Shown in pieces: positions 1 to 8,362 of a stretch of DNA of 64,000 nucleotides. The notes beneath the pieces are model-generated. The model ran no database searches and was not told where the DNA came from. It saw only the letters and a list, made by a program, of their open reading frames with translations. Source of the stretch: JAMLJG01 sp035327585 (lineage in GTDB: Bacteria; Verrucomicrobiota; Kiritimatiellia; CAIVKH01); NCBI GenBank assembly GCA_035327585.1, contig DAOLDD010000001.1, positions 62,001 through 126,000 of the forward strand, given 5' to 3'. Positions within the stretch are counted from its first letter, which is position 1; every line of letters begins with the position of its first letter. The position numbers and the translations under genes are program-made.

Positions 1-245
1 AGGTGCTCTGGAAAAGGGACTACGAGCGCATGAAACCCCTGCGCGGCTCGTGGGGCGTGACCGATCGATGGGGTGACTACGAGCTGATTTTTGGCGCGGC
101 CAAGCTCAACCTCAAAATCATCGACCTGCCCGTCCACTACGTCGAACGCGTGTACGGCGAAACCAAGATGACCAAGCGATTCAAGAATGCCGCGGTCATG
201 GCGCGCATGTGCTGGGCCGCGCTGCAAAAGCTCCGCTTCGCCTGA
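1..245 (+). CDS. Glycosyltransferase family 2, C-terminal fragment
   Basis: The reading frame is open from the left edge and ends with TGA at 243-245, so the gene is cut by the window and its true start lies outside. About 80 residues are visible. They match the tail of DPM1-like GT2 enzymes: a segment with LKIIDLPVHY followed by R-x-YGETKM and a short basic end, a pattern seen in polyprenyl-phosphate sugar transferases and related fused enzymes. The catalytic DxD part is missing, so the donor cannot be guessed. It runs toward the leftward operon and stops 3 bases from the end of the FkbM-type methyltransferase gene. The family assignment is fairly secure; the specific function is not. Confidence 0.72.
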   Translation, partial: VLWKRDYERMKPLRGSWGVTDRWGDYELIFGAAKLNLKIIDLPVHYVERVYGETKMTKRFKNAAVMARMCWAALQKLRFA

Positions 246-248
246 ATC

Positions 249-1088
249 TCAAACGCCGCGTTCCGCGATGAAGTTCTGGCTGCTCCCCCATGGGCGGCGA
301 ACAAGGCGCCGGTCAATTTCGGACCAAGGAATACCCTCAAGGCCAAGCTCCTGATTGATGTACATCAAACGGAACCCCAGCCCGTCCAGAAACACCGGCA
401 GTTCGGCGGGATCATCGCCCGCCAGTTGCATGCCGCGGGGCCAGTATTCAAAAAAGATCCGCGCGCGCGGAGATCTACGCAACAAACCGGTCAAGCCGCG
501 CAACGCCCGCAACTCGTACCCCTGGACATCAATTTTAACAAACTCCACCGCCGGGCACTCAATCAACTCATCACCGCGCCGGACGGGAACGGCAACATTG
601 CCTGAGGGGCCGATTCGATTGTCGCCCGAGTTGAACGCCTGGGTCGACATCTGTACGACTCCGTCCGCGTCCCCCAACGCAAAAGGGAACAGCGACACAT
701 TGCCGAGGTTGTTCCATGCCACCAATCGCTGTACGGCATCGGCCAGAACCGGCATGGGTTCGAAAGCCAATACGCTCCCCGCGGGGCCCACGCAACGCGA
801 GAGCAGCGCCGTGTACAGTCCGACGTTCGCGCCGATGTCGAGCACACGATCTCCTCGCGAAACCAGTCGCTCCAACAAACGCGCCTCCCCACTCCCCGCC
901 AGACCGAATTTGTGCAGTGCGAGATAGAGCGAGCGATCCAGGGTCGGCGCAAATACGGAAAAGCCTTTGACCTTCCAGCGGGCGGCCCAAACGGGCGACG
1001 AATTCCAACGCTGGACAAGGGTCTTCAAAGCGGCCTCCGCGCCACGATCAGGAGACTGCCGGAAATTTCCCTGATCAAAGGGAGACAT
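249..1088 (-). CDS. FkbM family methyltransferase
   Basis: This is a SAM-dependent O-methyltransferase of the FkbM family (about 279 residues), a family that methylates sugar or polyketide hydroxyls. The SAM-binding motif DIGANVGLYT lies near residues 84-93, followed by the acidic FEPMP motif of strand beta2. The family motif VKIDVQGYE is near residues 184-192. It is the last gene of the ten-gene leftward operon. The ATG at 1088 overlaps the upstream methyltransferase by 64 bases, which is unusually long here, so translation may begin further in; a TTG around codon 21 is the only other candidate before the conserved part. The target is inferred to be a hydroxyl on the glycan or its precursor sugar. 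Confidence 0.88.
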   Translation of the reverse strand: MSPFDQGNFRQSPDRGAEAALKTLVQRWNSSPVWAARWKVKGFSVFAPTLDRSLYLALHKFGLAGSGEARLLERLVSRGDRVLDIGANVGLYTALLSRCVGPAGSVLAFEPMPVLADAVQRLVAWNNLGNVSLFPFALGDADGVVQMSTQAFNSGDNRIGPSGNVAVPVRRGDELIECPAVEFVKIDVQGYELRALRGLTGLLRRSPRARIFFEYWPRGMQLAGDDPAELPVFLDGLGFRLMYINQELGLEGIPWSEIDRRLVRRPWGSSQNFIAERGV

Positions 1089-1771
1089 TCAAACAGGCGC
1101 CCGATGGCGGAAACCGTCCCGATCAGCGGCGCTGGAATTGCGGGATGGAGCCAGTCAAACGGAGTGATGGTTACCTCGTCGAAGCCGTGTCGCCTCAACT
1201 CCGACGCCAAACGCCACCGGATAAACGCCGTTTCGTCAGGAGAGTCGCCGAGCCGGGCCTTGAGCCATGGAATGTTTTTTTGGAGCGCGATCTGGGGATT
1301 GAGCATGTTCGGCTCCGCGAAACTAAACCAGCCGCCGGGTTTTAGCAGGCGAAACAACTTGGGAAGACTCTGCTCCATGTTCAAATGATGCAGGATGGAA
1401 CTGCCCAACACCGCGTGAAAGGGGCCATCCACCTCGCACTCTTCAAATGGCTTTGCAATAAAACGGACCTGATGGGGCGGCAAACCGCGACGCCGCGCCA
1501 GTTCCAGCAATTCCTCCGAAATATCGACGGCCATGATGGCCGCACCGGTGGCGGCAAATATTTCAGTGAACAGTCCGGTTCCACACCCGACCTCGAGTAC
1601 ATTCGCGCCGGGCCCGAGGCGGGCGCCTTCCGAAATCAAATGCGCCCGGCGGCGAGATCGGACCTGACCCGCGGGGCTGCCCCACCCCCAGACGTTCTCC
1701 GCACCTTCACTGGCTAGAAAACGGCCGTGTTCCCGCTCATGCGCAAATCGGCCTTCACCGGACTGGTTCAT
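1025..1771 (-). CDS. Class I SAM-dependent methyltransferase
   Basis: A 248-residue Rossmann-fold methyltransferase of the Methyltransf_11/UbiE-like group. Motif I is VLEVGCGTGLF, the acidic MAVDIS motif follows, and the motif III region reads LLKPGGWFSFAEPN. Its start overlaps the stop of the upstream GT-C gene by 4 bases (ATGA, 1768-1771), so the two are translationally coupled. It precedes the FkbM methyltransferase, giving two methylation steps at the end of the CDP-sugar operon. The substrate is not visible from sequence; methylation of a deoxy sugar or the glycan is the likeliest role given the neighbours. Confidence 0.87.
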   Translation of the reverse strand: MNQSGEGRFAHEREHGRFLASEGAENVWGWGSPAGQVRSRRRAHLISEGARLGPGANVLEVGCGTGLFTEIFAATGAAIMAVDISEELLELARRRGLPPHQVRFIAKPFEECEVDGPFHAVLGSSILHHLNMEQSLPKLFRLLKPGGWFSFAEPNMLNPQIALQKNIPWLKARLGDSPDETAFIRWRLASELRRHGFDEVTITPFDWLHPAIPAPLIGTVSAIGRLFECLPLIREISGSLLIVARRPL

Positions 1772-3435
1772 GGAGCCGATCCTTCCAGCGGTTCGTAAAG
1801 CGCGACATGAAAGGGTTCCATGGTCTTCGTAAAATCCGCTGACCGCACCTTCACAAACCGCTCGTCCAGCACGCGCCGGGCCGCCATAAACGCGCGCGGC
1901 GCATAGTAGGGATGCCAGCGCAGCGGATCTTCACCCAGCGGCGTACCGCCCCATAGGAACCAGACGCGCTCCCCTTTGCGCGAAGCTTCCAACACCTTTG
2001 CAGAAACCCTGTCCTCCATGCCCGGGTCATGTAGATCCCGCCACAACTGCATGTCATGCCAGTAGAGGACGGGCCCATCGTACGGCAGGACCTGCTCGGT
2101 CGATGGGCCCCGGTAGTAGTAGTGGAACGTAGGCCCGATCGCGGGATTCGCGAGCAGCACGAGATCCGATGCGCGCACATCATCCATCCACGCCGTCGCG
2201 GCCTTCGCATCACTTCGGTGAGCGATGGATGCATCCTGGAGAAACAACAGCACGGCAGCCATGCGGCTTAACGTCAGGACCGGCAGCGCCCAAACAAGGA
2301 TTCGCCAGGGACGAACCAGCAAGACCAGCAACAGGCACAATCCGGGACCGTATGCGGCATACGCCCGAATGGGCGAAGTGAGCCGGTCAACACGCAGGCT
2401 GCCAATTCCAAGTATGAGCAGCGGGGCCGCCACCAATATCGCGGCAAGGACCAGGTGCTGGCACTGTCCGGCGGAGCGCATGCGCCGGGCATACCGCCAG
2501 ATGACGCCCATCCATATCGCGGCGACCAATACCCCGATCCAACGCCCCTGGCCGGCCCGCAATCCTTGAAAGAATCCGGCGGGATGATCGTCGAATGCGG
2601 TTGTAATCACCCCGGGAACAGCCGCACAGACGGAACCCAGCCATTTCCACGACAACGCGGCGAAAAAGCGCACTCCGAGCTGCTGGGGGTCGACGGCGGA
2701 CAAGCCCGTATCCACGCTGCCAAATCGCAGGCTCTGAAGCAAACTCGGCGAGGCCGCGGCGCCGAGGATGAGCAACAGCAGCGCGGCCGATCTCCACCAT
2801 GCACGCGAGGTTCGCGGCGCGGAGAAACGTTCCCACAGGATCAACACACATAATCCCGCGGCCATACCATAGTTGACCGGTTGGATGTTCCCGAACGCCA
2901 GCGCGGCTACGGCAAACAGGATGTACCGCCTGACCGTCGGCCCCTCCCGAAATGCGAGACACCGATCCAGCATCCACACACTGCACAACAAACTCAATGC
3001 GTAGGGGCGCGCATACCCAATGCTCGTCATCATCATGGGCGTGCCCAATCCCAAGAGTACGGAGGCGGAGGCCGCGATTAGAGGGTCGCGGGTCCAACGC
3101 CTGCACACCGAGAAGAAAAGCAGAACCGAACACGACATGCTCGCCCAACAGATGCTGCGCGCGGCAAGTTCGGATGTCCCCCAAATGGCCGTCCACCCCT
3201 TGAGCGCAAGAATCCACACATAGGGATCCCAATCGGAGATAAAATGACGGAGCAGATCACCCCACGACGACCGGGCCGTGAAGACGTCATTGGCCTCGTC
3301 CCGATAGAGGACGGGCGAATCCACGTGCCGCAAAAAGAAACCCAATTGCAGAAGCAGCGTGGCGCCGAGCAATCCGCGGATGGCCCAACGTTCGCGCGAT
3401 TTCCCGTCGGACTCCTTTGGGAGCGCCAGGTCCAT
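1768..3435 (-). CDS. GT-C membrane glycosyltransferase (GT39/ArnT-like)
   Basis: A 555-residue polytopic membrane protein with roughly ten hydrophobic segments and a soluble C-terminal region. The first extracytoplasmic loop holds the acidic YRDEAND motif, which matches the catalytic Asp/Glu loop of GT39/GT83 (PMT/ArnT) enzymes that transfer sugars from polyprenyl-phosphate donors outside the membrane. It shares one base with the stop of the aminotransferase gene upstream and four with the methyltransferase downstream. A GtrB-like donor-making GT2 lies two genes upstream (4632-5630), so the pair may make and use a polyprenyl-phosphate sugar. Overall similarity to named enzymes looks low; the fold-level call is firm. 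Confidence 0.8.
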   Translation of the reverse strand: MDLALPKESDGKSRERWAIRGLLGATLLLQLGFFLRHVDSPVLYRDEANDVFTARSSWGDLLRHFISDWDPYVWILALKGWTAIWGTSELAARSICWASMSCSVLLFFSVCRRWTRDPLIAASASVLLGLGTPMMMTSIGYARPYALSLLCSVWMLDRCLAFREGPTVRRYILFAVAALAFGNIQPVNYGMAAGLCVLILWERFSAPRTSRAWWRSAALLLLILGAAASPSLLQSLRFGSVDTGLSAVDPQQLGVRFFAALSWKWLGSVCAAVPGVITTAFDDHPAGFFQGLRAGQGRWIGVLVAAIWMGVIWRYARRMRSAGQCQHLVLAAILVAAPLLILGIGSLRVDRLTSPIRAYAAYGPGLCLLLVLLVRPWRILVWALPVLTLSRMAAVLLFLQDASIAHRSDAKAATAWMDDVRASDLVLLANPAIGPTFHYYYRGPSTEQVLPYDGPVLYWHDMQLWRDLHDPGMEDRVSAKVLEASRKGERVWFLWGGTPLGEDPLRWHPYYAPRAFMAARRVLDERFVKVRSADFTKTMEPFHVALYEPLEGSAP

Positions 3436-4622
3436 TACGTTCGCTCGGACGATTGAAGGATCGCGCCACGGATTGCCGCCACAACGGATTCACGCGAGCT
3501 TGCAGTCAGCTCCGGATAGATCGGCAGGGCCAGCACCTCACGCGCGGCGCGCTCCGTGACCGGGAAATTGTCGGCGTGATATCCCAATGAAGCGAAGCAC
3601 GCCTGGAGATGCAAGGGAACCGGGTAGTAAACTTCGTGTCCGATACCGCGTTCGCGCAGTACGCACGCCACGTCATCACGATTCTTCAGGCGAATCATGA
3701 ACTGATTGTAGATGTGCCGCCGATTGGGCAACTCATGCGGCAGTTCCACTTGATGGGCCGGAACATCCGCAGGTGCCGCAGGAGGGGGGCCTTTATCCGT
3801 CGCAGCCATTGAAGCAAGTCCCGCCTGTTGAAAAAGCTCGCGATAATGGAGCGCATTGCGGCGGCGCGCATCACTCCATGCATCCAAGTGCTTCAATTTG
3901 ACGCGCAGCACCGCGGCCTGAATCGCATCAAGGCGGAAATTGCCCCCGACAAGCTGGTAATAGTATTTGGGCTGCATGCCGTGGTTTCGCAGCAGTCGGA
4001 GTTTTTCCGCCAATTGGTCGTCATTCGTGACCACCATGCCGCCATCGCCAAAGCCGCCGAGATTTTTAGAGGGGAAGAAACTGAAACAACCCATGGTTCC
4101 GATGCTGCCGGCACGACGACCTTTGTATTCAGCGCCGATCGCCTGCGCGGCGTCTTCCACGACGGCGAGATTGTGCCGTTGGGCAACCTGCATCAACGCA
4201 TCCATCTCCACCATCTGGCCATACAGATGAACCGGCATGATCGCCTTGGTACGCGGCGTGATGGCGGCCTCTATTTTTGAAACATCGATATTGAACGCGA
4301 GTGGATCGATGTCCACGAAAACAGGGCGCGCCCCAAGCCGGACAATACACCCAGCCGTGGCAAAAAACGTGAAGGGCGTCGTGACCACTTCATCACCCGG
4401 GCCGACATCCAACGCCATCAGGGCCATCAATAGCGCGTCGGTCCCGGAAGAAACCCCCACGCCGTGGCGGCACTGTGAATAGCCGGCGACTTCCCGTTCC
4501 AACGCCTCGACTTCAGGCCCGAGGATGAATTGCTGGGACTCGGCGACCCGCAGCAATACCTCGTTCAATTCGTCGCGCAGCGTTTCGTACTGCGCCCTCA
4601 AATCCAATAGCGGAACGGCCAT
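3435..4622 (-). CDS. DegT/DnrJ/EryC1/StrS sugar aminotransferase
   Basis: A PLP-dependent nucleotide-sugar aminotransferase of about 395 residues, the usual length for the family. It begins with the family signature VPLLDL and carries the PLP lysine in FFPSKNLGG (about residue 186), preceded by VVEDAAQA. Because the lysine is present, it should be a true aminotransferase rather than the RfbH-type dehydrase, which has histidine there. Two ATGs are available at 4628 and 4622. The second is chosen because GAGG, overlapping the stop of the upstream GT2, sits seven bases before it. The substrate is presumably a keto-deoxy sugar made by the upstream genes of the same operon; which nucleotide carries it is inference. 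Confidence 0.9.
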   Translation of the reverse strand: MAVPLLDLRAQYETLRDELNEVLLRVAESQQFILGPEVEALEREVAGYSQCRHGVGVSSGTDALLMALMALDVGPGDEVVTTPFTFFATAGCIVRLGARPVFVDIDPLAFNIDVSKIEAAITPRTKAIMPVHLYGQMVEMDALMQVAQRHNLAVVEDAAQAIGAEYKGRRAGSIGTMGCFSFFPSKNLGGFGDGGMVVTNDDQLAEKLRLLRNHGMQPKYYYQLVGGNFRLDAIQAAVLRVKLKHLDAWSDARRRNALHYRELFQQAGLASMAATDKGPPPAAPADVPAHQVELPHELPNRRHIYNQFMIRLKNRDDVACVLRERGIGHEVYYPVPLHLQACFASLGYHADNFPVTERAAREVLALPIYPELTASSRESVVAAIRGAILQSSERT

Positions 4623-4631
4623 GCCCATGCC

Positions 4632-5630
4632 TCAAAGAGTGTTTTTTTCTGCTTTTTCAATCTGCTCGGGATCCAGGTTCGCGGCGTCGGAGATCACGAA
4701 GAGGGGGCGCCGCTTAACCTCGGTGTAAATATGCCCCATATACTCGCCCAGCAGTCCAATCCCAAGGGAAACCACGCCGAGGTTGAGCAAAAGGAGAACG
4801 AGGATCGTCGGAATTCCACGCGGTGGATCATCGATATTTAAAATTCGCGTCGCCGCGTAATACAGGGAAAGCAGAATCGACCCCAGCAAAACGGCCGACC
4901 CAAACACCATGAAGAGCTTGAGCGGTTTGGTTGAAAAACTCGTGATTGCGTTCAGCGCGAACTGAAAACACCACCAGAAAGGCGCCTTGCTGCGACCCCA
5001 CTGGCGCGGGCGGCGATTATAGGGAATTTCACATTTTGTGAATCCCACCCAATGCATCAATCCGCGCACGTAGCGCTGGCGTTCATTGAGCCGATTAAAG
5101 GCATCGACCACCCGGCGGCTGACCAGTCGGAAATCCGTCGCGTTTTCAGGGATGTCGATATCCGAACTGGCGCGTATCAAACGGTAGGCCATGCGCGCGG
5201 CGATGCCCCGCAAGGCGCTGCTGTCCTGGCGGTCCTGCAGGATCCCGGACACCACGTCGAACCCTTCCTCCCACTTCGCGATGAAGTCGGGGATGCGATC
5301 CGTCGGATCCTGTAAATCCGAGAACAAATTGATGACGGCGTCGCCTTTCGCCAGGCGCAGGCCGACGGTCAGCGACGTCTCGCCGCCAAAATTCCGGCTG
5401 AACCGCACATATTTCCACCGGGCATCCTTCCCGCAGAATCCCCGCGCGATCTCCAGAGTCCGGTCCACGCTCGCATTATCAATAACGATCACCTCGTAGT
5501 CATACTGGGGCAACCGCGCCATGACCGCCGTCACCTCGTCATAGGCGCGCGGCAGGTTGCCCTCCTCGTTGCGGGCGGGCATCGTGATGCTGATCAAGCG
5601 GCGCGGGGCGCTGGTTTCCACGGTATTCAT
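4632..5630 (-). CDS. GtrB/ArnC-like GT2 polyprenyl-phosphate glycosyltransferase
   Basis: A 332-residue family 2 glycosyltransferase with the N-terminal ITMPARNEE, VIDNASVDRT and FSDLQDP motifs of the DPM1/GtrB/ArnC group, and two C-terminal membrane helices (around residues 230-265 and 275-305). Such enzymes load a sugar from a nucleotide donor onto undecaprenyl phosphate at the cytoplasmic face. Its ATG overlaps the stop of the transketolase C-terminal subunit (ATGA, 5627-5630). The downstream GT-C gene at 1768-3435 could use the lipid-linked sugar on the other side of the membrane. The enzyme class is secure; the sugar is inferred to be the one built by this operon. Confidence 0.9.
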   Translation of the reverse strand: MNTVETSAPRRLISITMPARNEEGNLPRAYDEVTAVMARLPQYDYEVIVIDNASVDRTLEIARGFCGKDARWKYVRFSRNFGGETSLTVGLRLAKGDAVINLFSDLQDPTDRIPDFIAKWEEGFDVVSGILQDRQDSSALRGIAARMAYRLIRASSDIDIPENATDFRLVSRRVVDAFNRLNERQRYVRGLMHWVGFTKCEIPYNRRPRQWGRSKAPFWWCFQFALNAITSFSTKPLKLFMVFGSAVLLGSILLSLYYAATRILNIDDPPRGIPTILVLLLLNLGVVSLGIGLLGEYMGHIYTEVKRRPLFVISDAANLDPEQIEKAEKNTL

Positions 5631-6466
5631 GGTTGGAGTTGAATCATGCGCTTGCGCTGTTCGGTTTCCTTGCAGACATGGGGCGAGAAACGACCGCGAA
5701 TGCTCTCACTTTTTAGCGAACTGGTGAATTCCGAAAATGCGGAAAATGCACCGCCCTCGCGCTGGTGATCCTCGACCACCAGGATTTCCTCATAGCGGGT
5801 CACCAGTTCCCGCAGCGAGGCTTCCGGCAGGGGTTTGATCCGGCACCAGGCATACACGTCCCGCGCCTCGGCCCGCCCCCGCTCCAATACATCGCGAGCC
5901 AGTTGACCGACCGACAGGATGGCGCGCCGGTTGCCGGGCGCGGTGACGATCGCAGTCACGCCATTGTCCGCGGGTTCCCGCTCAACATCCGCGCGCCCCA
6001 GCCGCAGATAGGCGGGCTGGTCCTCCGCGAGAATTTCGTCCACCGCCATGCAGGTGGAGGCCTTGCCAAACGGAACAAATACCCGCATGCCGGGCAATGT
6101 GCGCAGGATCGCGATATCCTCCGTCGCATGGTGCGTGGGGCCAAGCGGGCCGTACATGTAGCCGCCGCCGACCGCGACCACGCAGACCGGCAGTTTGTGA
6201 TAGCACACGTCGTTACGAATCTGCTCAAGACAGCGAACGGTGGAGAAATTTCCGATGCTGTAGGTGAACGGACGATACCCCTCCCGCGCGAGTCCCGCCG
6301 CGACGGACGTCATATTCTGTTCCGCCACACCGGCATTTAAATAGCGATCCGGGAACCGCGCGACATAGGGCTCAACGACGGAAAAGCCGAGGTCGCCGAC
6401 GATCAGGAAGACCCGGTCGTCCAACTCCGCCTTTCGTATCAAGTGCTCGATAAAGGTATTGCGCAT
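5627..6466 (-). CDS. Transketolase-like protein, C-terminal subunit
   Basis: A 279-residue protein covering the pyrimidine-binding and C-terminal domains of transketolase. The motif NAGVAEQNM holds the glutamate that activates thiamine diphosphate. The GPTHHATEDIAILRTLPGM stretch is typical of split transketolases and related DXS-like proteins. It lies 11 bases after its N-terminal partner, and both are needed for a complete active site. It is shorter than the usual subunit of about 310 residues, mostly toward the C-terminus. Its place inside a CDP-sugar operon argues against a housekeeping pentose-phosphate role and for two-carbon ketol transfer to or from a sugar; that role is inference. 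Confidence 0.88.
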   Translation of the reverse strand: MRNTFIEHLIRKAELDDRVFLIVGDLGFSVVEPYVARFPDRYLNAGVAEQNMTSVAAGLAREGYRPFTYSIGNFSTVRCLEQIRNDVCYHKLPVCVVAVGGGYMYGPLGPTHHATEDIAILRTLPGMRVFVPFGKASTCMAVDEILAEDQPAYLRLGRADVEREPADNGVTAIVTAPGNRRAILSVGQLARDVLERGRAEARDVYAWCRIKPLPEASLRELVTRYEEILVVEDHQREGGAFSAFSEFTSSLKSESIRGRFSPHVCKETEQRKRMIQLQP

Positions 6467-6477
6467 GGATTCGTGAT

Positions 6478-7314
6478 TCAGGAGGGATAGGCGGCGGCGA
6501 GTTCGGCCAGGGCACGTTCCAACAATTCAGGCGTCTTCGGCGCCCGGTAGTGCCACTCCAGTTTGTTTTCCATGAATGCGACGCCACGGCCTTTCACGGT
6601 ATGCGCGACGATGCAGCGCGGGCGGTCGCTCCACGCGCGTTCAAACGCAGCAAGCAGCCCGGGCAGGTTGTGCCCATCCGCATCCACGGCTTCCCAGCCG
6701 AAGGCTTCAAATTTCGCGCGTATGGACCCCAGATCGAGGACCTCCCGCGTGTCGCCGAGCGACTGGATCTTGTTGGCATCCACGATGGCCCAGAGGTTCG
6801 AGAGCCGGTGGTGTCCCGCGAAAAGCACGGCCTCCCACGTGGAGCCCTCGTCCAGCTCGCCATCGCTCAACACACAAAAGGTGCGCCAGGTCTGTTTTTT
6901 TCGCTTCGCCGCGAGCGCCTGGCCACAGGCGAGCCCCAGGCCGTGCCCCAGCGAGCCGGTGGACCACTCCACACCGGGCACGGCATGACTGACGTGGTTC
7001 ATCAGACGCGATTCGGAGTCGCCGTAGGTGTCCAGTTCCTTGACGGAGAAAAATCCTTTCAAGGCCAGGGCGGCGTAAAGGCCCGAGCAACAATGTCCCT
7101 TGCTCAAGATAAAGCGATCGCGCTCCGGCCAGGTCGGATCGGCGGGCTGCACGCGAAGGACGTGATGGTAGAGCACGGCAAGGAGATCGGCCATCGACAG
7201 GGCGCCGCCGATGTGCGAGGCATCCGCGCGCGCGACCATGCGGAGGGCATGCTCGCGAATTGCATACGCGTAGCCGGCGATGTCCGCGTGCAGTCGTTCA
7301 GGGGGTTCACTCAT
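6478..7314 (-). CDS. Transketolase-like protein, N-terminal (ThDP-binding) subunit
   Basis: A 278-residue protein equal to the pyrophosphate-binding domain of transketolase. Early conserved histidines are visible in ASHIGG and LSKGHCCSGLY. The ThDP/metal motif appears as SDGELDEGSTWEA followed by IVDANKIQ, so the usual GDG is SDG and the distal NN is AN, as in several split enzymes. It overlaps the end of the SDR gene by 8 bases and is followed by the C-terminal subunit. The substrate cannot be read from sequence. Co-transcription with cytidylyltransferase and CDP-glucose dehydratase genes suggests dedicated sugar chemistry. Confidence 0.88.
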   Translation of the reverse strand: MSEPPERLHADIAGYAYAIREHALRMVARADASHIGGALSMADLLAVLYHHVLRVQPADPTWPERDRFILSKGHCCSGLYAALALKGFFSVKELDTYGDSESRLMNHVSHAVPGVEWSTGSLGHGLGLACGQALAAKRKKQTWRTFCVLSDGELDEGSTWEAVLFAGHHRLSNLWAIVDANKIQSLGDTREVLDLGSIRAKFEAFGWEAVDADGHNLPGLLAAFERAWSDRPRCIVAHTVKGRGVAFMENKLEWHYRAPKTPELLERALAELAAAYPS

Positions 7315-8362
7315 AGCTCAAAACCGTACGCCGAAATCCTTCCGCGACGCCAATATGCGGAGTCCACCCGAGTCCGCGAAGGCGCCGCGTATCGGGACAC
7401 GCGCGGTCCACTGCGGTTCGCAGGTAGCCCGTCGGATGCGTGTCCCCCACCCGCTCCACACGCAGCCCGCGTTCGGGGAACAACCCGACCATGATCTCCG
7501 CGAGTTCCGCGATGCTGACCTCCGCGTCGTCGTTGCCCATGTTATAGGCCGTAGCCGGGGCGCCCTTCAACAAGATCATCAACAATGCGGCGGAAGCGTC
7601 GGACAGGTAGCAGAATGTCCTCCGGTGCGCGCCATCGCTCATCATCCGAATGTTGCGTCCCTCCAGAATATCGCGCGTGAAGTCGGCGAAGACACGCCCG
7701 TCGTCCAGCGCCATGCCCGGCCCATAGGTATGGAAAATTCGCGCCATCGTGGAAGGCACCCCGTGTTCCTTGTGCCACGCGACGCACATGGTCTCGCCCA
7801 TGCGTTTGCTCTCGGCATAGCACGAGCGCACCTCCGTCGGCTGCACGAGCCCCGCGAAGGTTTCGGGAGTGGGAATCAAATCGGGCGGCACCTTTCCGTA
7901 CATTTCCGCGCTGCTGAAAAACAGGAATCCGCGAGACCGGCAGCGGCGGGCAAGCTCCAGGAGTTGAAAGGTGCCCATCACATTGGGCATCAGCGAGCCG
8001 ACGGGCTGGCTGCCGTAGTATTTGGGGCTCGCCCAACTGGCGCCGTGGATGACGAAATCGGCGGCAATGTGTTCCGGGATGGGCGCACAAACGTCCTGGA
8101 ACAGAAATTTCAGGTCCGGACGCCCGCGATAGGCCGGGAAACGACGCCAAGCTTTCTCTGGATTGCGGACGAGGCCCGTGACCTTCGCGTTCAGTCCGAG
8201 CCGCTCATTCGCGTACAGGATGGCCTCCACGACATAGGCGACGACGAACCCGTAGGCGCCGCTGACGAGAACGCGCGCGTCGCGCAACGCTTCCCACGGA
8301 ACCGGCGACGCGAGAACACGGCCCATATCCTCCTCGATGACGGGATGGCGGGGTTCAGCCAT
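7307..8362 (-). CDS. NAD-dependent epimerase/dehydratase (extended SDR)
   Basis: A sugar-nucleotide SDR of about 351 residues. It has the catalytic Ser in FFSSAEMYG, the tyrosine/lysine pair in CYAESKRMGE, and late-domain RIFHTYGPGM and RTFCYLSD motifs. The cofactor loop reads SGAYGFVVAY, lacking the third glycine of the usual GxxGxxG. The frame can be extended to 8443, but the ATG at 8362 is chosen because it overlaps the rfbG stop in an 8-base ATGGCTGA arrangement of the kind used elsewhere in this operon. It probably reduces or epimerises the CDP-4-keto-6-deoxy sugar; the exact reaction is unknown. Confidence 0.86.
   Translation of the reverse strand: MAEPRHPVIEEDMGRVLASPVPWEALRDARVLVSGAYGFVVAYVVEAILYANERLGLNAKVTGLVRNPEKAWRRFPAYRGRPDLKFLFQDVCAPIPEHIAADFVIHGASWASPKYYGSQPVGSLMPNVMGTFQLLELARRCRSRGFLFFSSAEMYGKVPPDLIPTPETFAGLVQPTEVRSCYAESKRMGETMCVAWHKEHGVPSTMARIFHTYGPGMALDDGRVFADFTRDILEGRNIRMMSDGAHRRTFCYLSDASAALLMILLKGAPATAYNMGNDDAEVSIAELAEIMVGLFPERGLRVERVGDTHPTGYLRTAVDRACPDTRRLRGLGWTPHIGVAEGFRRTVLSYE

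Noticed and set aside
3435..4622. RfbH-type CDP-4-keto-6-deoxyglucose 3-dehydrase, expected beside rfbF and rfbG
   Set aside because: The PLP lysine is present in FFPSKNLGG and no Fe-S cysteine set is visible; it is an ordinary DegT aminotransferase.
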